The notes beneath the pieces are model-generated. The model ran no database searches and was not told the origin of the DNA. It was given only the letters and a program-made list of their open reading frames with translations. Positions 26,338 to 34,395 of a stretch of 64,000 bases of DNA are shown here, piece by piece; the stretch's first letter is position 1; each line of letters begins with the position of its first letter. Origin of the DNA: a virus; IMG/VR virus record IMGVR_UViG_3300028874_000010, positions 48,369 through 112,368 of that record. One strand, 5' to 3'. The position numbers and the translations under genes are program-made.

Positions 26338-27633
26338 TCAAACCATGTAGATTAATGTAGCTTTCTTACCACGCTTTGCCTTTTCGATTTCTTGGATAGC
26401 TTCAGAAATAGAATCAACTTCTTTTACAAATACGCCATCTTTCTTTCGAAGCAAACGAATTTTACCAGGAATAGTAATAGGACTGAGTACTTGTGCAATT
26501 GCTGGGCTATGTGCTTGAACAACTGGGGCTACTGCAGCCGCTTGAGCAGCAACTACAGCTTTTGGTTGATATGAAGGACCTTCAGTAAAGGCCTTACCAA
26601 CATGTGGCCAATACATCACACAGGAACCCGTCACGAGCTTCCGATTGACCGAGGTTGATTGGATATAAATCTCCCAATTGCCATGGGCGCCTGGAACGAC
26701 TCGCGCATTCCCAACAGTAGGAAGACCAATCATCTGGCGAGCAGCAGGGCCATAATAAACGGTTCCATCTTTTGAATCACGAATGATAATCAGTTTGTTT
26801 TCTTGGACCTTACTTTCCGTTTTATTCAACAGATAGAAAGCCGAACCTTTAAGCATAGGCTTGTTCAAACGCTTTTCAACGAATGGACGAATTTCTGCGC
26901 CATTTTCATTGTGAAGAACCGGCCACATTGTGATTTCAGCCGAAATATCTTTTAGCTGAGCTTTTGCTTCGGCCACAGTAACATTAGCCGCGCTTGCATA
27001 GAAGGTCGAAGTGCTTTTTACGCCGCGCGACCGTTCTGTGTAATAATCATTGAACGCTGCTGTTGTGGCTTGTGTAGAGACTGTTACACCATGAGCGGTT
27101 TGGTCCCATTCTTGAATATTACCAGACGGGATTCCGAAACGTGTTAGGTTTCGTGTTTCGCCACGAGGAACTCGAAATACGAAAGTCCAACGATCGGTAT
27201 TTTGAAGTTCACGAATTTTGTTGCTGAGAGAAACACCAGTCCATTTCTTAGACGAATTTTCGCCGCCATCTGTTGTTACAATGATTAAGAAAGAAACATC
27301 TGGATCATTCGCATCCGGAACCGATTGAAGCAAATCGATTAGTTCACCAACAGAGTCGAATAGAGGAGTTGAACCGCCAGTTGTTGCATATTCATTTACA
27401 GCAATTGGCTTGATGATATGGATATTCGAATTAACGATTTGGCGCTTGACACCAGTCGATCCACTAGGAAGACGAAGACCGCATTGAATAACACTGACGA
27501 TAGTGTCGAGATTATTCATTCTTGCTGCTTGTTGAATTGCTGAGATATTTGTGTTGAAGTCTTTAGCCGCGTAACGACCGATACCACTCATTGAACCAGA
27601 ATGGTCATTGGAAAAGCCGATATAATTTTTCAT
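26338..27633 (-). CDS. VWA-domain protein, 431 aa
   Basis: Starts MKNYIGFSNDHSGSMSG: the metal-binding D-x-S-x-S of a von Willebrand A domain is in the first 15 residues, with TGGSTPLFDSVGELID and IIVTTDGGENSS completing it. The last 80 residues are Ala/Val-rich, then a basic helical region. A TATAAATA promoter is 83 nt upstream, so it is a late protein. Role unknown. Confidence 0.8.
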   Translation of the reverse strand: MKNYIGFSNDHSGSMSGIGRYAAKDFNTNISAIQQAARMNNLDTIVSVIQCGLRLPSGSTGVKRQIVNSNIHIIKPIAVNEYATTGGSTPLFDSVGELIDLLQSVPDANDPDVSFLIIVTTDGGENSSKKWTGVSLSNKIRELQNTDRWTFVFRVPRGETRNLTRFGIPSGNIQEWDQTAHGVTVSTQATTAAFNDYYTERSRGVKSTSTFYASAANVTVAEAKAQLKDISAEITMWPVLHNENGAEIRPFVEKRLNKPMLKGSAFYLLNKTESKVQENKLIIIRDSKDGTVYYGPAARQMIGLPTVGNARVVPGAHGNWEIYIQSTSVNRKLVTGSCVMYWPHVGKAFTEGPSYQPKAVVAAQAAAVAPVVQAHSPAIAQVLSPITIPGKIRLLRKKDGVFVKEVDSISEAIQEIEKAKRGKKATLIYMV

Positions 27634-27715
27634 AAAATTGATGCTCCAAAATATTATTTTTTTAAAGGTACTACAAATTATTTTCAAAGTCGTCGCTTCG
27701 TAATCGCGACATACT

Positions 27716-27723
27716 TATTTATA
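27716..27723 (-). promoter_or_regulatory. Late promoter (TATAAATA)
   Basis: Exact core upstream of the VWA gene; a GTCGC / GCGAC hairpin follows in the leader. Confidence 0.65.
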
Positions 27724-27787
27724 GTACAAAAAAGTCACCGCGATTGCAGTGCCTATCATAATGCAAATGACAAATTTTTAAACTGGA

Positions 27788-27985
27788 TTATTTCCGACCT
27801 AACGCTTGATTAATCATTTGTTGGCTACGTGATATTTCTGGCTGCCGAAAATAATCCAACATTGCGGTCATGATTTCCTGAGGACGAACCATATAATGGA
27901 ACGCACGAATCTCATCGCCTTTCTCGTCGACCAATGAAAGGAATTCTTTATTCCGTCCATTGTGATGCACATAGACCTTGAGCAT
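27788..27985 (-). CDS. Hypothetical protein, 65 aa, paralogue of the 106-aa protein near 31.8 kb
   Basis: KVYVHHNGRNKEFLSLVDEK, GDE and FHY match KFYVHHQGRSKQFMTILDDK, GDE, FHY in the 106-aa protein, and both end LDYFR. This copy lacks the first 50 residues of the other. An upstream frame overlaps it by 118 bp in another register, so the locus may be a frameshifted relic. Confidence 0.55.
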   Translation of the reverse strand: MLKVYVHHNGRNKEFLSLVDEKGDEIRAFHYMVRPQEIMTAMLDYFRQPEISRSQQMINQALGRK

Positions 27986-28143
27986 CTAGCCGCCTGTGAC
28001 ATCACTGACATCGCGTGAAATACCTGTGAATCTGTATCTACATCAGTGTCCCACTCGCCGAATGGCGTGACTTCATTGTTGGGGATCTTGATAGGGCTAG
28101 TGCCTAGAAATAACTGTGCTTGATCGAACTTGAGCTTTGGCAT
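27868..28143 (-). CDS. Uncertain protein, 91 aa, possibly frameshifted
   Basis: Begins MPKLKFDQAQLFLGTS with an acidic middle. Its last 39 codons run across the KVYVHH gene in a different frame, which looks unnatural. The N-terminal half may be real and the tail a product of a frameshift. Confidence 0.35.
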   Translation of the reverse strand: MPKLKFDQAQLFLGTSPIKIPNNEVTPFGEWDTDVDTDSQVFHAMSVMSQAARCSRSMCITMDGIKNSFHWSTRKAMRFVRSIIWFVLRKS

Positions 28144-28218
28144 ATTGAGTCTCAAAAATTACGATGGATGCGTTTGACCGCAATATCAATCTATCACGCC
28201 CATCCATCATGGTACACC

Positions 28219-29424
28219 TTAATAAGCTAAAAGTTTGAAAGCATTATCCCGATTCATTTTAAGAACCTTGCCATAGGTTAATCCAAGTGCACTGCACGAT
28301 TGAACATAGTTATTAGGACTTTGGCCATCCATTCCTAAAAGATCAAACGTATTAATGATTGTGTTTAATGCTGCCAAACCAGTCGGCGATTCGTAAAATA
28401 CTTTACTGGCATAATACATCCGAGCACGATTAGGCATAATGCCTGTTTCGTTAAGTTGCTTAATCAGGAAATCTAGATCCTGATCACCAGTATCGCTAAT
28501 TTTTACTTTATCCCAGGTAACCTTGCCATCAGGATTTCTGTGAGCCATCATGTTATCGAATGCAGAACTATGCATTAAAGCTTTAGCCCATTTGACAGGT
28601 TCATCCTCGAGAGTGAGGCCAGTCCGACGAGCACGGATGATTGATATCTCCCGGAATGCTTGCTGGCGTAGTATAGCGGCGAGAGGGCTTCCCGAGTTGC
28701 TGCCATCATCAGAACCATCACCGAACGATGTCTCGATATCGTAGAACGTATTACACGGATCTAGGACGCCGTTATGCAACGCAGTGGACATACGAGTTTG
28801 ACCATCGTGCCGATCTCTGGTAAGATGGTAATCATAGATCTTGCTTTTCATGTAATGATTGACGAGGCCAGTATCCACGAGACTCGGAACATTAACCAAT
28901 GGATAAAGATCGCCGCCCATATAGGCATGCATTTTGAAAGGCTTGATGGTTTTAGAAAAGCGATTAAAGATGACATTGCGATTGTCGAGGTGCGCGGTGT
29001 ACCTGGACTTTGCTGTCATTTTAGTATTGGCTGGATCAATAAGATCCGAATCAACGAATTCGACGCGTGTTTGAATGTCGTTAACATTGATGCCATGCCA
29101 CATAGAAAATAGTGGTTGGTCAATAACAACTTTATCGAATTTGAATTGGCGAATCAGCATGTTGATATGCTCAATGACTTTAAAGCCACGATAGATGTAA
29201 AGCTTTACGCCGAGTTTGTTTTTGAGCATGGCATCGAATGAGTTGATGCTGCTATAGAAGGCGTTGAGGTTGTCTTGAGAACAAGCGCGATAGATTTCGA
29301 GTTCGCGTTGTCCAGCAAAATAGAATGGAGAGTAATAGACGAATGCACATTCGTCATTGAGGCTGGAGGTTAATCTTGAATCTTCACGGAACGAATGCGT
29401 CATCCATACAAGAGTGCGCGACAT
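28219..29424 (-). CDS. Divergent photolyase/cryptochrome-like protein
   Basis: 401 residues. The N-terminus TLVWMTHSFREDSRLTSSL matches the W-x-R-x-D-LR-x-x-DN region of DNA photolyases, followed by a Rossmann-like part. The C-terminal half has LAAILRQQAFREISI and ETGIMPNRARMYYASKVF, the latter matching the FAD-site TGYMHNRxRMxxASF. Gaps and substitutions are many, so it may repair UV damage or have lost activity. It is monocistronic with a TATAAT-bearing inverted repeat upstream. Confidence 0.65.
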   Translation of the reverse strand: MSRTLVWMTHSFREDSRLTSSLNDECAFVYYSPFYFAGQRELEIYRACSQDNLNAFYSSINSFDAMLKNKLGVKLYIYRGFKVIEHINMLIRQFKFDKVVIDQPLFSMWHGINVNDIQTRVEFVDSDLIDPANTKMTAKSRYTAHLDNRNVIFNRFSKTIKPFKMHAYMGGDLYPLVNVPSLVDTGLVNHYMKSKIYDYHLTRDRHDGQTRMSTALHNGVLDPCNTFYDIETSFGDGSDDGSNSGSPLAAILRQQAFREISIIRARRTGLTLEDEPVKWAKALMHSSAFDNMMAHRNPDGKVTWDKVKISDTGDQDLDFLIKQLNETGIMPNRARMYYASKVFYESPTGLAALNTIINTFDLLGMDGQSPNNYVQSCSALGLTYGKVLKMNRDNAFKLLAY

Positions 29425-29440
29425 GATATGCCTCCAAGAA

Positions 29441-29466
29441 TTGGTGTAATTGATTATACACCAATT
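29441..29466 (-). promoter_or_regulatory. Inverted repeat with TATAAT upstream of photolyase-like gene
   Basis: TTGGTGTAAT / ATTATACACCAA palindrome. The minus strand reads GGTGTATAATC, so a -10 element sits within a possible operator. Confidence 0.45.
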
Positions 29467-29477
29467 CTATAAAGACA

Positions 29478-30068
29478 TTACTTAAAGATTACAACGATCA
29501 TACGTTGGAACCAATTTGCGTTGCCCCAAGTAGATGGAATTTGTTTCTTAAACTCGGCATTTGATTTAACATCAATAAATGTTTTGTCATTGGTATTAAT
29601 GACGCGAACAGTTAATTTTTTGTCAAGTGCTTCTTTCACGACAAATGACCAAAAATTCTTACCTTTTTCAGTTTGTTGACTGTCGCTAGCCAAACATTTA
29701 TATTTTGGCCAAAGAATATCCCAAAATACTTTGTTAGCTACTTTTGTTGAAGCATGGTTATCTTTATTACGCCATACTAAAACCTGTCTAATAGCTTTCG
29801 ACGGGGATAGTGATTGGTCAAACTCGACTACATGGTACTTCACAAAATATACAACCCGAGATTTAACTGGTTCTGAAATATCATATACAAAATAATATCC
29901 AGTCCCGCCATCCTCTAATTGGTACAAACTTGCATCATCATCTAGTTTTTCTATTTCTTTTGCAGAGTTAATGTTCTGCAAACAATAATTAGATGCTTTT
30001 TGTACCTCATTTCTATCCAGTGAAGGAATGCTTTGAGGTTCTTCTTCAAGTACTTCAGCAAGTTTCAT
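29478..30068 (-). CDS. Putative internal head protein, 196 aa
   Basis: Begins MKLAEVLEEEPQS with an L-E-E site at residues 7-9. The C-terminal half aligns in pattern with the GNAT-like family (VFWDILWPKY, ASDSQQTEKGKNFWSFV), with the same closing hydrophobic strand. Packaging role inferred from the N-terminus. Confidence 0.6.
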   Translation of the reverse strand: MKLAEVLEEEPQSIPSLDRNEVQKASNYCLQNINSAKEIEKLDDDASLYQLEDGGTGYYFVYDISEPVKSRVVYFVKYHVVEFDQSLSPSKAIRQVLVWRNKDNHASTKVANKVFWDILWPKYKCLASDSQQTEKGKNFWSFVVKEALDKKLTVRVINTNDKTFIDVKSNAEFKKQIPSTWGNANWFQRMIVVIFK

Positions 30069-30112
30069 GATATGCTCCTTTTTACTATAGTATCACAGGA
30101 TGTGATAGAGCA

Positions 30113-30376
30113 TTAATTCTTTGGCTTCTGTCCCTTGACAACGATACAGCAATCAAGTTCCTTTGGATCCCATTCCTTGACCTTACCGTTTTGACCAATC
30201 AATCCAATGAGTGAGCCATCATCAGAGACCTTGATAAACTCTCCGGCAAAATTGCCGTCTTCATCAGTCAAAACGACACCACGTTCGATTGGTTCTTTTT
30301 CCCAACCATTACCGTATGGGTCTTGAGCGTACACGTCGTAGCTTTGCTTGTTTGGTGCGAATTCTTGAAGTTTCAT
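30113..30376 (-). CDS. Hypothetical late protein, 87 aa, CTS-like start
   Basis: Begins MKLQEFAPNKQSYDVYAQD. The lead matches the shared pattern but no (L/I)xE site follows. Beta-rich domain with VLTDEDGNFAGEFIKV. A CATAAATA promoter is 24 nt upstream. Confidence 0.6.
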   Translation of the reverse strand: MKLQEFAPNKQSYDVYAQDPYGNGWEKEPIERGVVLTDEDGNFAGEFIKVSDDGSLIGLIGQNGKVKEWDPKELDCCIVVKGQKPKN

Positions 30377-30399
30377 GTTAAATCCTTAGATTGTTTCTC

Positions 30400-30407
30400 T
30401 ATTTATG
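30400..30407 (-). promoter_or_regulatory. Late-type promoter (CATAAATA)
   Basis: 24 nt upstream of the MKLQEF gene. Confidence 0.5.
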
Positions 30408-30415
30408 CCGAACAC

Positions 30416-30682
30416 TTATTTCTTTTTCAACATTAACAAAACATACCGAGTTGCTTCTTTTGCATTTTTCGCTGGCGCCTTCCAAATCTTTTCATCGGCT
30501 AGATTTTTGCCATTGTATTTCAATGGCTTATCTCCATCCATCACTACATTGCCGTTATCGATCACATACACATCAAAGTGAGATGCTTCAGATAATTTAG
30601 CAAGCTTTTCCCACAATTTCTTTCCGCCAATGTATTGCGTGTGATAGGAAATTAAAACATATCCAAATTCAATCAAACTCAA
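30416..30682 (-). CDS. Truncated GNAT-like paralogue, 88 aa
   Basis: Begins at a TTG within the sequence that reads LYLSLIEFGYVLIS, homologous to residues about 125-213 of the 213-aa protein near 32.6 kb. A strong AAAGGAG site and TATAAT element are fused directly in front, so the N-terminal two thirds are deleted while expression signals remain. It lacks the head-targeting start. Confidence 0.65.
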   Translation of the reverse strand: MSLIEFGYVLISYHTQYIGGKKLWEKLAKLSEASHFDVYVIDNGNVVMDGDKPLKYNGKNLADEKIWKAPAKNAKEATRYVLLMLKKK

Positions 30683-30726
30683 ATATAGATTACTCCTTTA
30701 ATTCTTATTTTTATTATACCACAATT

Positions 30727-31488
30727 TTAGCACCAAATTCCTTGGCCCAAGAATAACTTTTCAAGTATGCTAGGATTCTTTTCGTATTTAGACCAGGCAT
30801 TTTCTAGTTGAGCCAATCTATCAGTAACTATTTTTAATGCTGAAATATTCAAGACCATGCCCAAATGACTTGAAAAAATTTCAATGTTTTCAGATTGACT
30901 TGATTCTTTTTCTTGACTCGATACCCAAGGAACAACACCATCAGTTTTGCTATACACCGAAGTCGTAGGAACCGGAGGAGTATTGTGTGGATAATATTGT
31001 TCGTGACGCCCAGATTCTTTTGACACTAAATTAAATAAAGCGGTTGCTTTAGTACATTCGGTAATGTCAGAGAAAGGAGTTCCTAAAGTAATAACTAAAC
31101 GAGTTTCGTCTGGACATAACTTAGATAATTCCCTAGCAAATACTCCGCCAAGAGAATGACCAACCAATGAAACTTTGCGACCGGTTTGTTGATATGTTGT
31201 GTTGATTAGTTGGATGCATTTTTCTACGACACCTGGCTCTGGTCCTTTATTAATACCAAGACCCCAAGGAATAACCTGATACCCGAGACTCTTTAAAAGA
31301 GAACGAAGATAGATAGTAGAAAAATCGCCGTATCCATATCCAGGAAATACTATAACTGGATGACCATCGCCTATTTGATAATCTGTATAAGGACGTAGAA
31401 TTAAAGATGTGATGAATTCAAACATCAATCTTGATTCTAGTAGAATAGGAATAATCCCTGGTGTGGAAACTTCTTTTGTATCATTCAT
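30727..31488 (-). CDS. Alpha/beta-hydrolase, lipase-like
   Basis: 253 residues. The nucleophile elbow GHSLGG (LVGHSLGGVFAREL), the oxyanion region VFPGYGYGD, a catalytic-acid candidate in YSKTDGVVPW and histidine in SSHLGMV form a full triad. It resembles triacylglycerol lipases or PHB/PGAP1-like esterases. No signal peptide is seen, so it acts in the cytoplasm or as a virion component. Unusual cargo for a phage. Confidence 0.82.
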   Translation of the reverse strand: MNDTKEVSTPGIIPILLESRLMFEFITSLILRPYTDYQIGDGHPVIVFPGYGYGDFSTIYLRSLLKSLGYQVIPWGLGINKGPEPGVVEKCIQLINTTYQQTGRKVSLVGHSLGGVFARELSKLCPDETRLVITLGTPFSDITECTKATALFNLVSKESGRHEQYYPHNTPPVPTTSVYSKTDGVVPWVSSQEKESSQSENIEIFSSHLGMVLNISALKIVTDRLAQLENAWSKYEKNPSILEKLFLGQGIWC

Positions 31489-31606
31489 ATAATCCCGAAG
31501 GTAATAAACCGTGTTAGATATTTATTACTTTAACCCCGTTCATACTTGATCAAATAATCAATCCGATTTTAGCTTCATTCAATGCAGAAACTATAGCTGA
31601 AAATGT

Positions 31607-31640
31607 TATTATTCTCTAATATGGTGTTAGAGAATAATAA
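31607..31640. repeat. Inverted repeat
   Basis: ATTATTCTCTAA / TTAGAGAATAAT with a 7-nt loop between the lipase and the 106-aa gene. No clear U-tract; may be a weak terminator. Confidence 0.45.
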
Positions 31641-31665
31641 CATAGGGTGTTTATATAGAGTAAGA

Positions 31666-31986
31666 TTAGCTTCGGAAGTAATCGAGAATTTTTTGTTTGA
31701 TTTCTTGAGTTGTTGCAGTGTAATGAAATGTAGCGAGTTCATCACCCTTGTCATCGAGAATCGTCATGAATTGCTTTGAACGGCCTTGATGATGGACGTA
31801 AAACTTAATTCGCTTACCCATACATCGCATATACACCACAGATCGACCAACCTCGATAGTGGACATTCGTTTCAAATCTTGATCTTCAAACAAAGCTTTT
31901 GCATGTTCAAAGAATAAAGAAGAAGACCAACCACCAGCTTGAAGATACTCATCGATTGATTTTGTGAGTTGCATGAGAATTTTCAC
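31666..31986 (-). CDS. Hypothetical protein, 106 aa
   Basis: Begins MKILMQLTKSIDEYLQAGGW and ends KILDYFRS; shares its C-terminal half with the 65-aa protein near 27.9 kb. Driven by a clear TTTACA-17-TACAAT promoter, so probably early or middle. Confidence 0.65.
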   Translation of the reverse strand: MKILMQLTKSIDEYLQAGGWSSSLFFEHAKALFEDQDLKRMSTIEVGRSVVYMRCMGKRIKFYVHHQGRSKQFMTILDDKGDELATFHYTATTQEIKQKILDYFRS

Positions 31987-32009
31987 CTCTAGTACAATAA
32001 GTTAAGTTA

Positions 32010-32038
32010 ATTGTACCACATTCTGTGAAAAGTGTAAA
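32010..32038 (-). promoter_or_regulatory. Sigma70-like promoter (TTTACA-17-TACAAT)
   Basis: Good hexamers with 17-nt spacing, 24 nt upstream of the 106-aa gene. The extended form TTTACACTTTTC recurs near 54.8 kb. Confidence 0.7.
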
Positions 32039-32046
32039 ACTATAAT

Positions 32047-32124
32047 TGGTACCCAATCTCGGATTCGAACCGAGAACATTAAGCTTTTGAAGCTTACGCG
32101 TCTACCAGATTGCGCCAATTGGGC
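32047..32124 (-). tRNA. tRNA-Leu(CAA) with short variable loop
   Basis: 78 nt; loop TTCAAAA gives CAA. The D-arm (GGCGCAATCTGGTAGACGCG) is leucine-like, A73 and CCA are encoded, but the variable loop is only 5 nt (ATGTT) instead of the long arm expected for bacterial Leu tRNAs. Confidence 0.85.
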
Positions 32125-32212
32125 AGTGTAATACGAAAAATTATTTCAATTCTTTAGAAGTCCCAACCAATAGAATTGGCTTATGTAATTATTCATGAAA
32201 TTAATTTGGCAG

Positions 32213-32304
32213 CGGAGGAAGATATGGGATTCGAACCCATGGGCCACCATAAGGCGACCTCCTGTTTAGCAAACAGGTATAATTAACCGCTCTACCAATC
32301 TTCC
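32213..32304 (-). tRNA. tRNA-Ser(GCU)
   Basis: Class II tRNA with long variable arm; loop TTGCTAA. The 3' end reads TCCG, so CCA is incomplete. Confidence 0.92.
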
Positions 32305-32308
32305 TTTG

Positions 32309-32950
32309 TTACTTCTTTTTCATAGCTAGTAATACATATCTGGTTGAATCTTTAGCTGACTTTGCTGGAGTCTTCCAAATCTTTTCATCTGTAATATTCT
32401 TGCCATCATATTTCAATGGACTTCCGGAATCATCAAGGATTACATTTCCGTTGTCAATCACGTATACATCAAATTTATCACCAGAGAACCTCGCTAACTT
32501 TTCCCACAACTTCCTACCACCAATATATTGAGTGTGATCAGAAATCAAAACAAAACCATATTCGACTAAACTTAAATACAAATTGTAGCCGAAGCCATTG
32601 GCTTTTTCTTTACTGTATACTTCAACTACATCTACTTGAAGTACATTCTTAGAAGTTAAAATTTCTTCATCATAAGACAAATCCAGCTTACTTTTAAATT
32701 CTAATTTTCCAATTAGGTTAAGGCCGATTTTTTTATCTTCCTTACGAACAGATAATATGCCAATTACAGCAAAGCTTTTATCTTTTTTCAGGATAGACCA
32801 TACTTCTTCATCATTGACTTTGACCTTCCCGATACTATCAAAATCTCGTTTGATAGTATCTTCAGAATAAAATCGCATAGTACCAGACATTACAACAGGC
32901 ATTTCTTTGTCGATAAATTCTGGCATTTCAAATAGCTCTTCTATTTTCAT
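32309..32950 (-). CDS. Putative internal head protein, GNAT-like fold, 213 aa
   Basis: Starts MKIEELFEMPEFID with an L-F-E site; the upstream in-frame Met lies in the preceding gene. The C-terminus YNLYLSLVEYGFVLISDHTQ and RKLWEKLARFSG defines a family with genes near 24.8, 29.7 and 30.5 kb. It overlaps no neighbour and is followed by tRNA-Ser(GCU), probably on one transcript. Confidence 0.65.
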   Translation of the reverse strand: MKIEELFEMPEFIDKEMPVVMSGTMRFYSEDTIKRDFDSIGKVKVNDEEVWSILKKDKSFAVIGILSVRKEDKKIGLNLIGKLEFKSKLDLSYDEEILTSKNVLQVDVVEVYSKEKANGFGYNLYLSLVEYGFVLISDHTQYIGGRKLWEKLARFSGDKFDVYVIDNGNVILDDSGSPLKYDGKNITDEKIWKTPAKSAKDSTRYVLLAMKKK

Positions 32951-32954
32951 AATC

Positions 32955-33395
32955 TTATAGTTTCTTGGTTTCAGACAATAGAAGTTTATCAATATAAATC
33001 ACAACTTCTTGTTCATCACCATAACCTTCTTCTAATTCTTGATCGGCTAATTTATGTAATTCTTCAGGAGTGAATTCATTTACACCTTTAACAAATTCCA
33101 ACCAATCTTCTTTATCCATCCCAGTCACATGGACTAATAATGAATTTTTTTCAAGCCAATCAAGATTGTATTCGACCTTCACAATCTTAGCGTGTCGTTT
33201 CAATAATTTTTTGACATTAAGCTCTAATAAAATATTGCCGAAATCTTCTGTCTGATTTGCTTCTTTATCTGGAGTCGCACACAATGTACCGCGTTTAAAA
33301 GTCAATTCTCCTGTACTAGTTAATGTATGATATTGAGCATCACCCATGCGATGGTACAATTTAGTATACGGCGAAGCAAGTTCATATAATTTCAT
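32955..33395 (-). CDS. Hypothetical protein, 146 aa, CTS-like start
   Basis: Starts MKLYELASPYTKLYHRMG. Contains GDAQYHTLTSTGELTFKRG and a final acidic helix. The HRMG-x-A-x-YH opening is a common phage motif resembling ADP-ribosyltransferase-like folds, but I cannot confirm active residues. It lies between tRNA-Ser(CGA) and the GNAT-like gene. Confidence 0.55.
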   Translation of the reverse strand: MKLYELASPYTKLYHRMGDAQYHTLTSTGELTFKRGTLCATPDKEANQTEDFGNILLELNVKKLLKRHAKIVKVEYNLDWLEKNSLLVHVTGMDKEDWLEFVKGVNEFTPEELHKLADQELEEGYGDEQEVVIYIDKLLLSETKKL

Positions 33396-33429
33396 TTTAT
33401 ACATCTGATTTCATTTTATTGATATGAAC

Positions 33430-33524
33430 TGGCGGAGGACCGGGGTCTCGAACCCCGACGTCTTATTAGGGACACACTACGTTCGAAGTAGTTTCCGCTA
33501 GGCCAAAACTCGGATAAGTCCTCC
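33430..33524 (-). tRNA. tRNA-Ser(CGA)
   Basis: Class II with long variable arm; loop TTCGAAC. Encoded GCCA end. Confidence 0.9.
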
Positions 33525-33529
33525 AATCT

Positions 33530-33787
33530 TTAATCTTCAATGAAAATCGTAAGGTCATCACTGCTCCAATCGAAATTCAAAAGCTCGACTTTATACTTCT
33601 TAGCCAATGTCCTTGCATCGGCTTCAAATGCATCCATATCATGTTCAGCAGCTTGGTTAGTGAGATATAGCTTAATTTCATCGTCACTGGTTTCAGCTGT
33701 ATCGGCTGGGATATGATGCTTCTTTGCTAACTCTTCAAGAGCCACAACAAAACTCTTTTTACCTTCAAAAATCTCTGCTATTTTCAT
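33530..33787 (-). CDS. Putative internal head protein, 85 aa
   Basis: Starts MKIAEIFEGKKSF with an I-F-E site at residues 6-8, then an acidic helical/beta body. A GATAAATA promoter is 28 nt upstream. Followed directly by tRNA-Ser(CGA). Confidence 0.6.
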   Translation of the reverse strand: MKIAEIFEGKKSFVVALEELAKKHHIPADTAETSDDEIKLYLTNQAAEHDMDAFEADARTLAKKYKVELLNFDWSSDDLTIFIED

Positions 33788-33814
33788 TACTATCCTTGAA
33801 ATAAATGGTTACTT

Positions 33815-33822
33815 TATTTATC
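33815..33822 (-). promoter_or_regulatory. Late-type promoter (GATAAATA)
   Basis: 28 nt upstream of the MKIAEIFE gene; probably drives the mixed tRNA and protein unit down to 32 kb. Confidence 0.55.
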
Positions 33823-33847
33823 TCCATTCTATCATAAAAACAAGGTA

Positions 33848-33924
33848 TGGTCCCCATCCTCAGCTTCGAACTGAGAACATTATCCTTTTAAGGGATACGC
33901 GTCTTCCAATTGCGCCAGATGGGG
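33848..33924 (-). tRNA. tRNA-Leu(UAA) with short variable loop
   Basis: 77 nt; loop CTTAAAA. Leucine-type D-arm GGCGCAATTGGAAGACGCG, A73, CCA encoded, 5-nt variable loop. Confidence 0.85.
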
Positions 33925-33925
33925 A

Positions 33926-34017
33926 TGGAGGAAAAGATGGGATTCGAACCCATGGACCCACTTTCGCGAGCCGTTAGTTTTCAAGACTAATGCAATAACC
34001 CGCTCTGCCACTCTTCC
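33926..34017 (-). tRNA. tRNA-Ser(UGA), second copy
   Basis: Class II with long variable arm; loop CTTGAAA; encoded CCA. Same anticodon as the gene at 20.8 kb but different body sequence. Confidence 0.9.
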
Positions 34018-34142
34018 ATTTGTTATAATAAATACCGTCTATGACGGCACCTCACTTCTATTCACTGCAGCTATCACTTATGAAGGCCTTGGTGAAATGT
34101 ATAAAGAGTTTTTGAAGTAATATCAATACTTCATAAAACATT

Positions 34143-34228
34143 TGGTGCACGTTATAGGATTCGAACCTATTCAGGCACAAGGCCCACGCGTTTACAGCGC
34201 GCTTATCTCTCCAGAGGATTGAACGTAC
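34143..34228 (-). tRNA. tRNA-Tyr(GUA)
   Basis: Class II; loop CTGTAAA; A73 and CCA encoded. Confidence 0.9.
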
Positions 34229-34238
34229 ATTATAAAAC

Positions 34239-34266
34239 TGGTGGACCACCTAGGTAACGATCCTTC
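34239..34266 (-). other. Orphan 3' half of a tRNA
   Basis: T-arm with loop ATCGTTA followed by GGTGGTCC-ACCA. No matching 5' half (GGACCAC) lies upstream. A 15-nt stretch is identical to the T-arm of the Met-like tRNA near 54.3 kb. Confidence 0.5.
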
Positions 34267-34276
34267 CATTTATTAC

Positions 34277-34366
34277 TGGTGAATGTCGATAGGAATTGAA
34301 CCTTCTTTGGCCTATTAAGGCATCAGCTTATCGGCTGACCGCGCTACCATTACGCACTACACATTC
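34277..34366 (-). tRNA. Abnormal class II tRNA, anticodon undetermined (GAU-like)
   Basis: 90 nt with acceptor GAATGT / ACATTC, encoded ACCA, D-arm GTGCGTAATGGTAGCGC and a GCCT/AGGC variable hairpin. The anticodon stem TCAGC / GCTGA closes a 6-nt loop CGATAA that lacks U33. The closest reading is an Ile GAU with one base missing. Could be a degenerate or specialised tRNA. Confidence 0.55.
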
Positions 34367-34395
34367 ATTACTTCTTATCTACAACTTAGCAATTT

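Noticed and set aside
26276-26345. Frameshifted extension of the VWA protein (FDDSKGHTIKKAA)
   Set aside because: The piece is only about 15 codons with a stop just upstream in that frame; chance is likely.
34058-34249. 63-aa minus-strand frame in the tRNA array
   Set aside because: Its first half is tRNA-Tyr sequence; the remaining 27 codons have no ribosome site.
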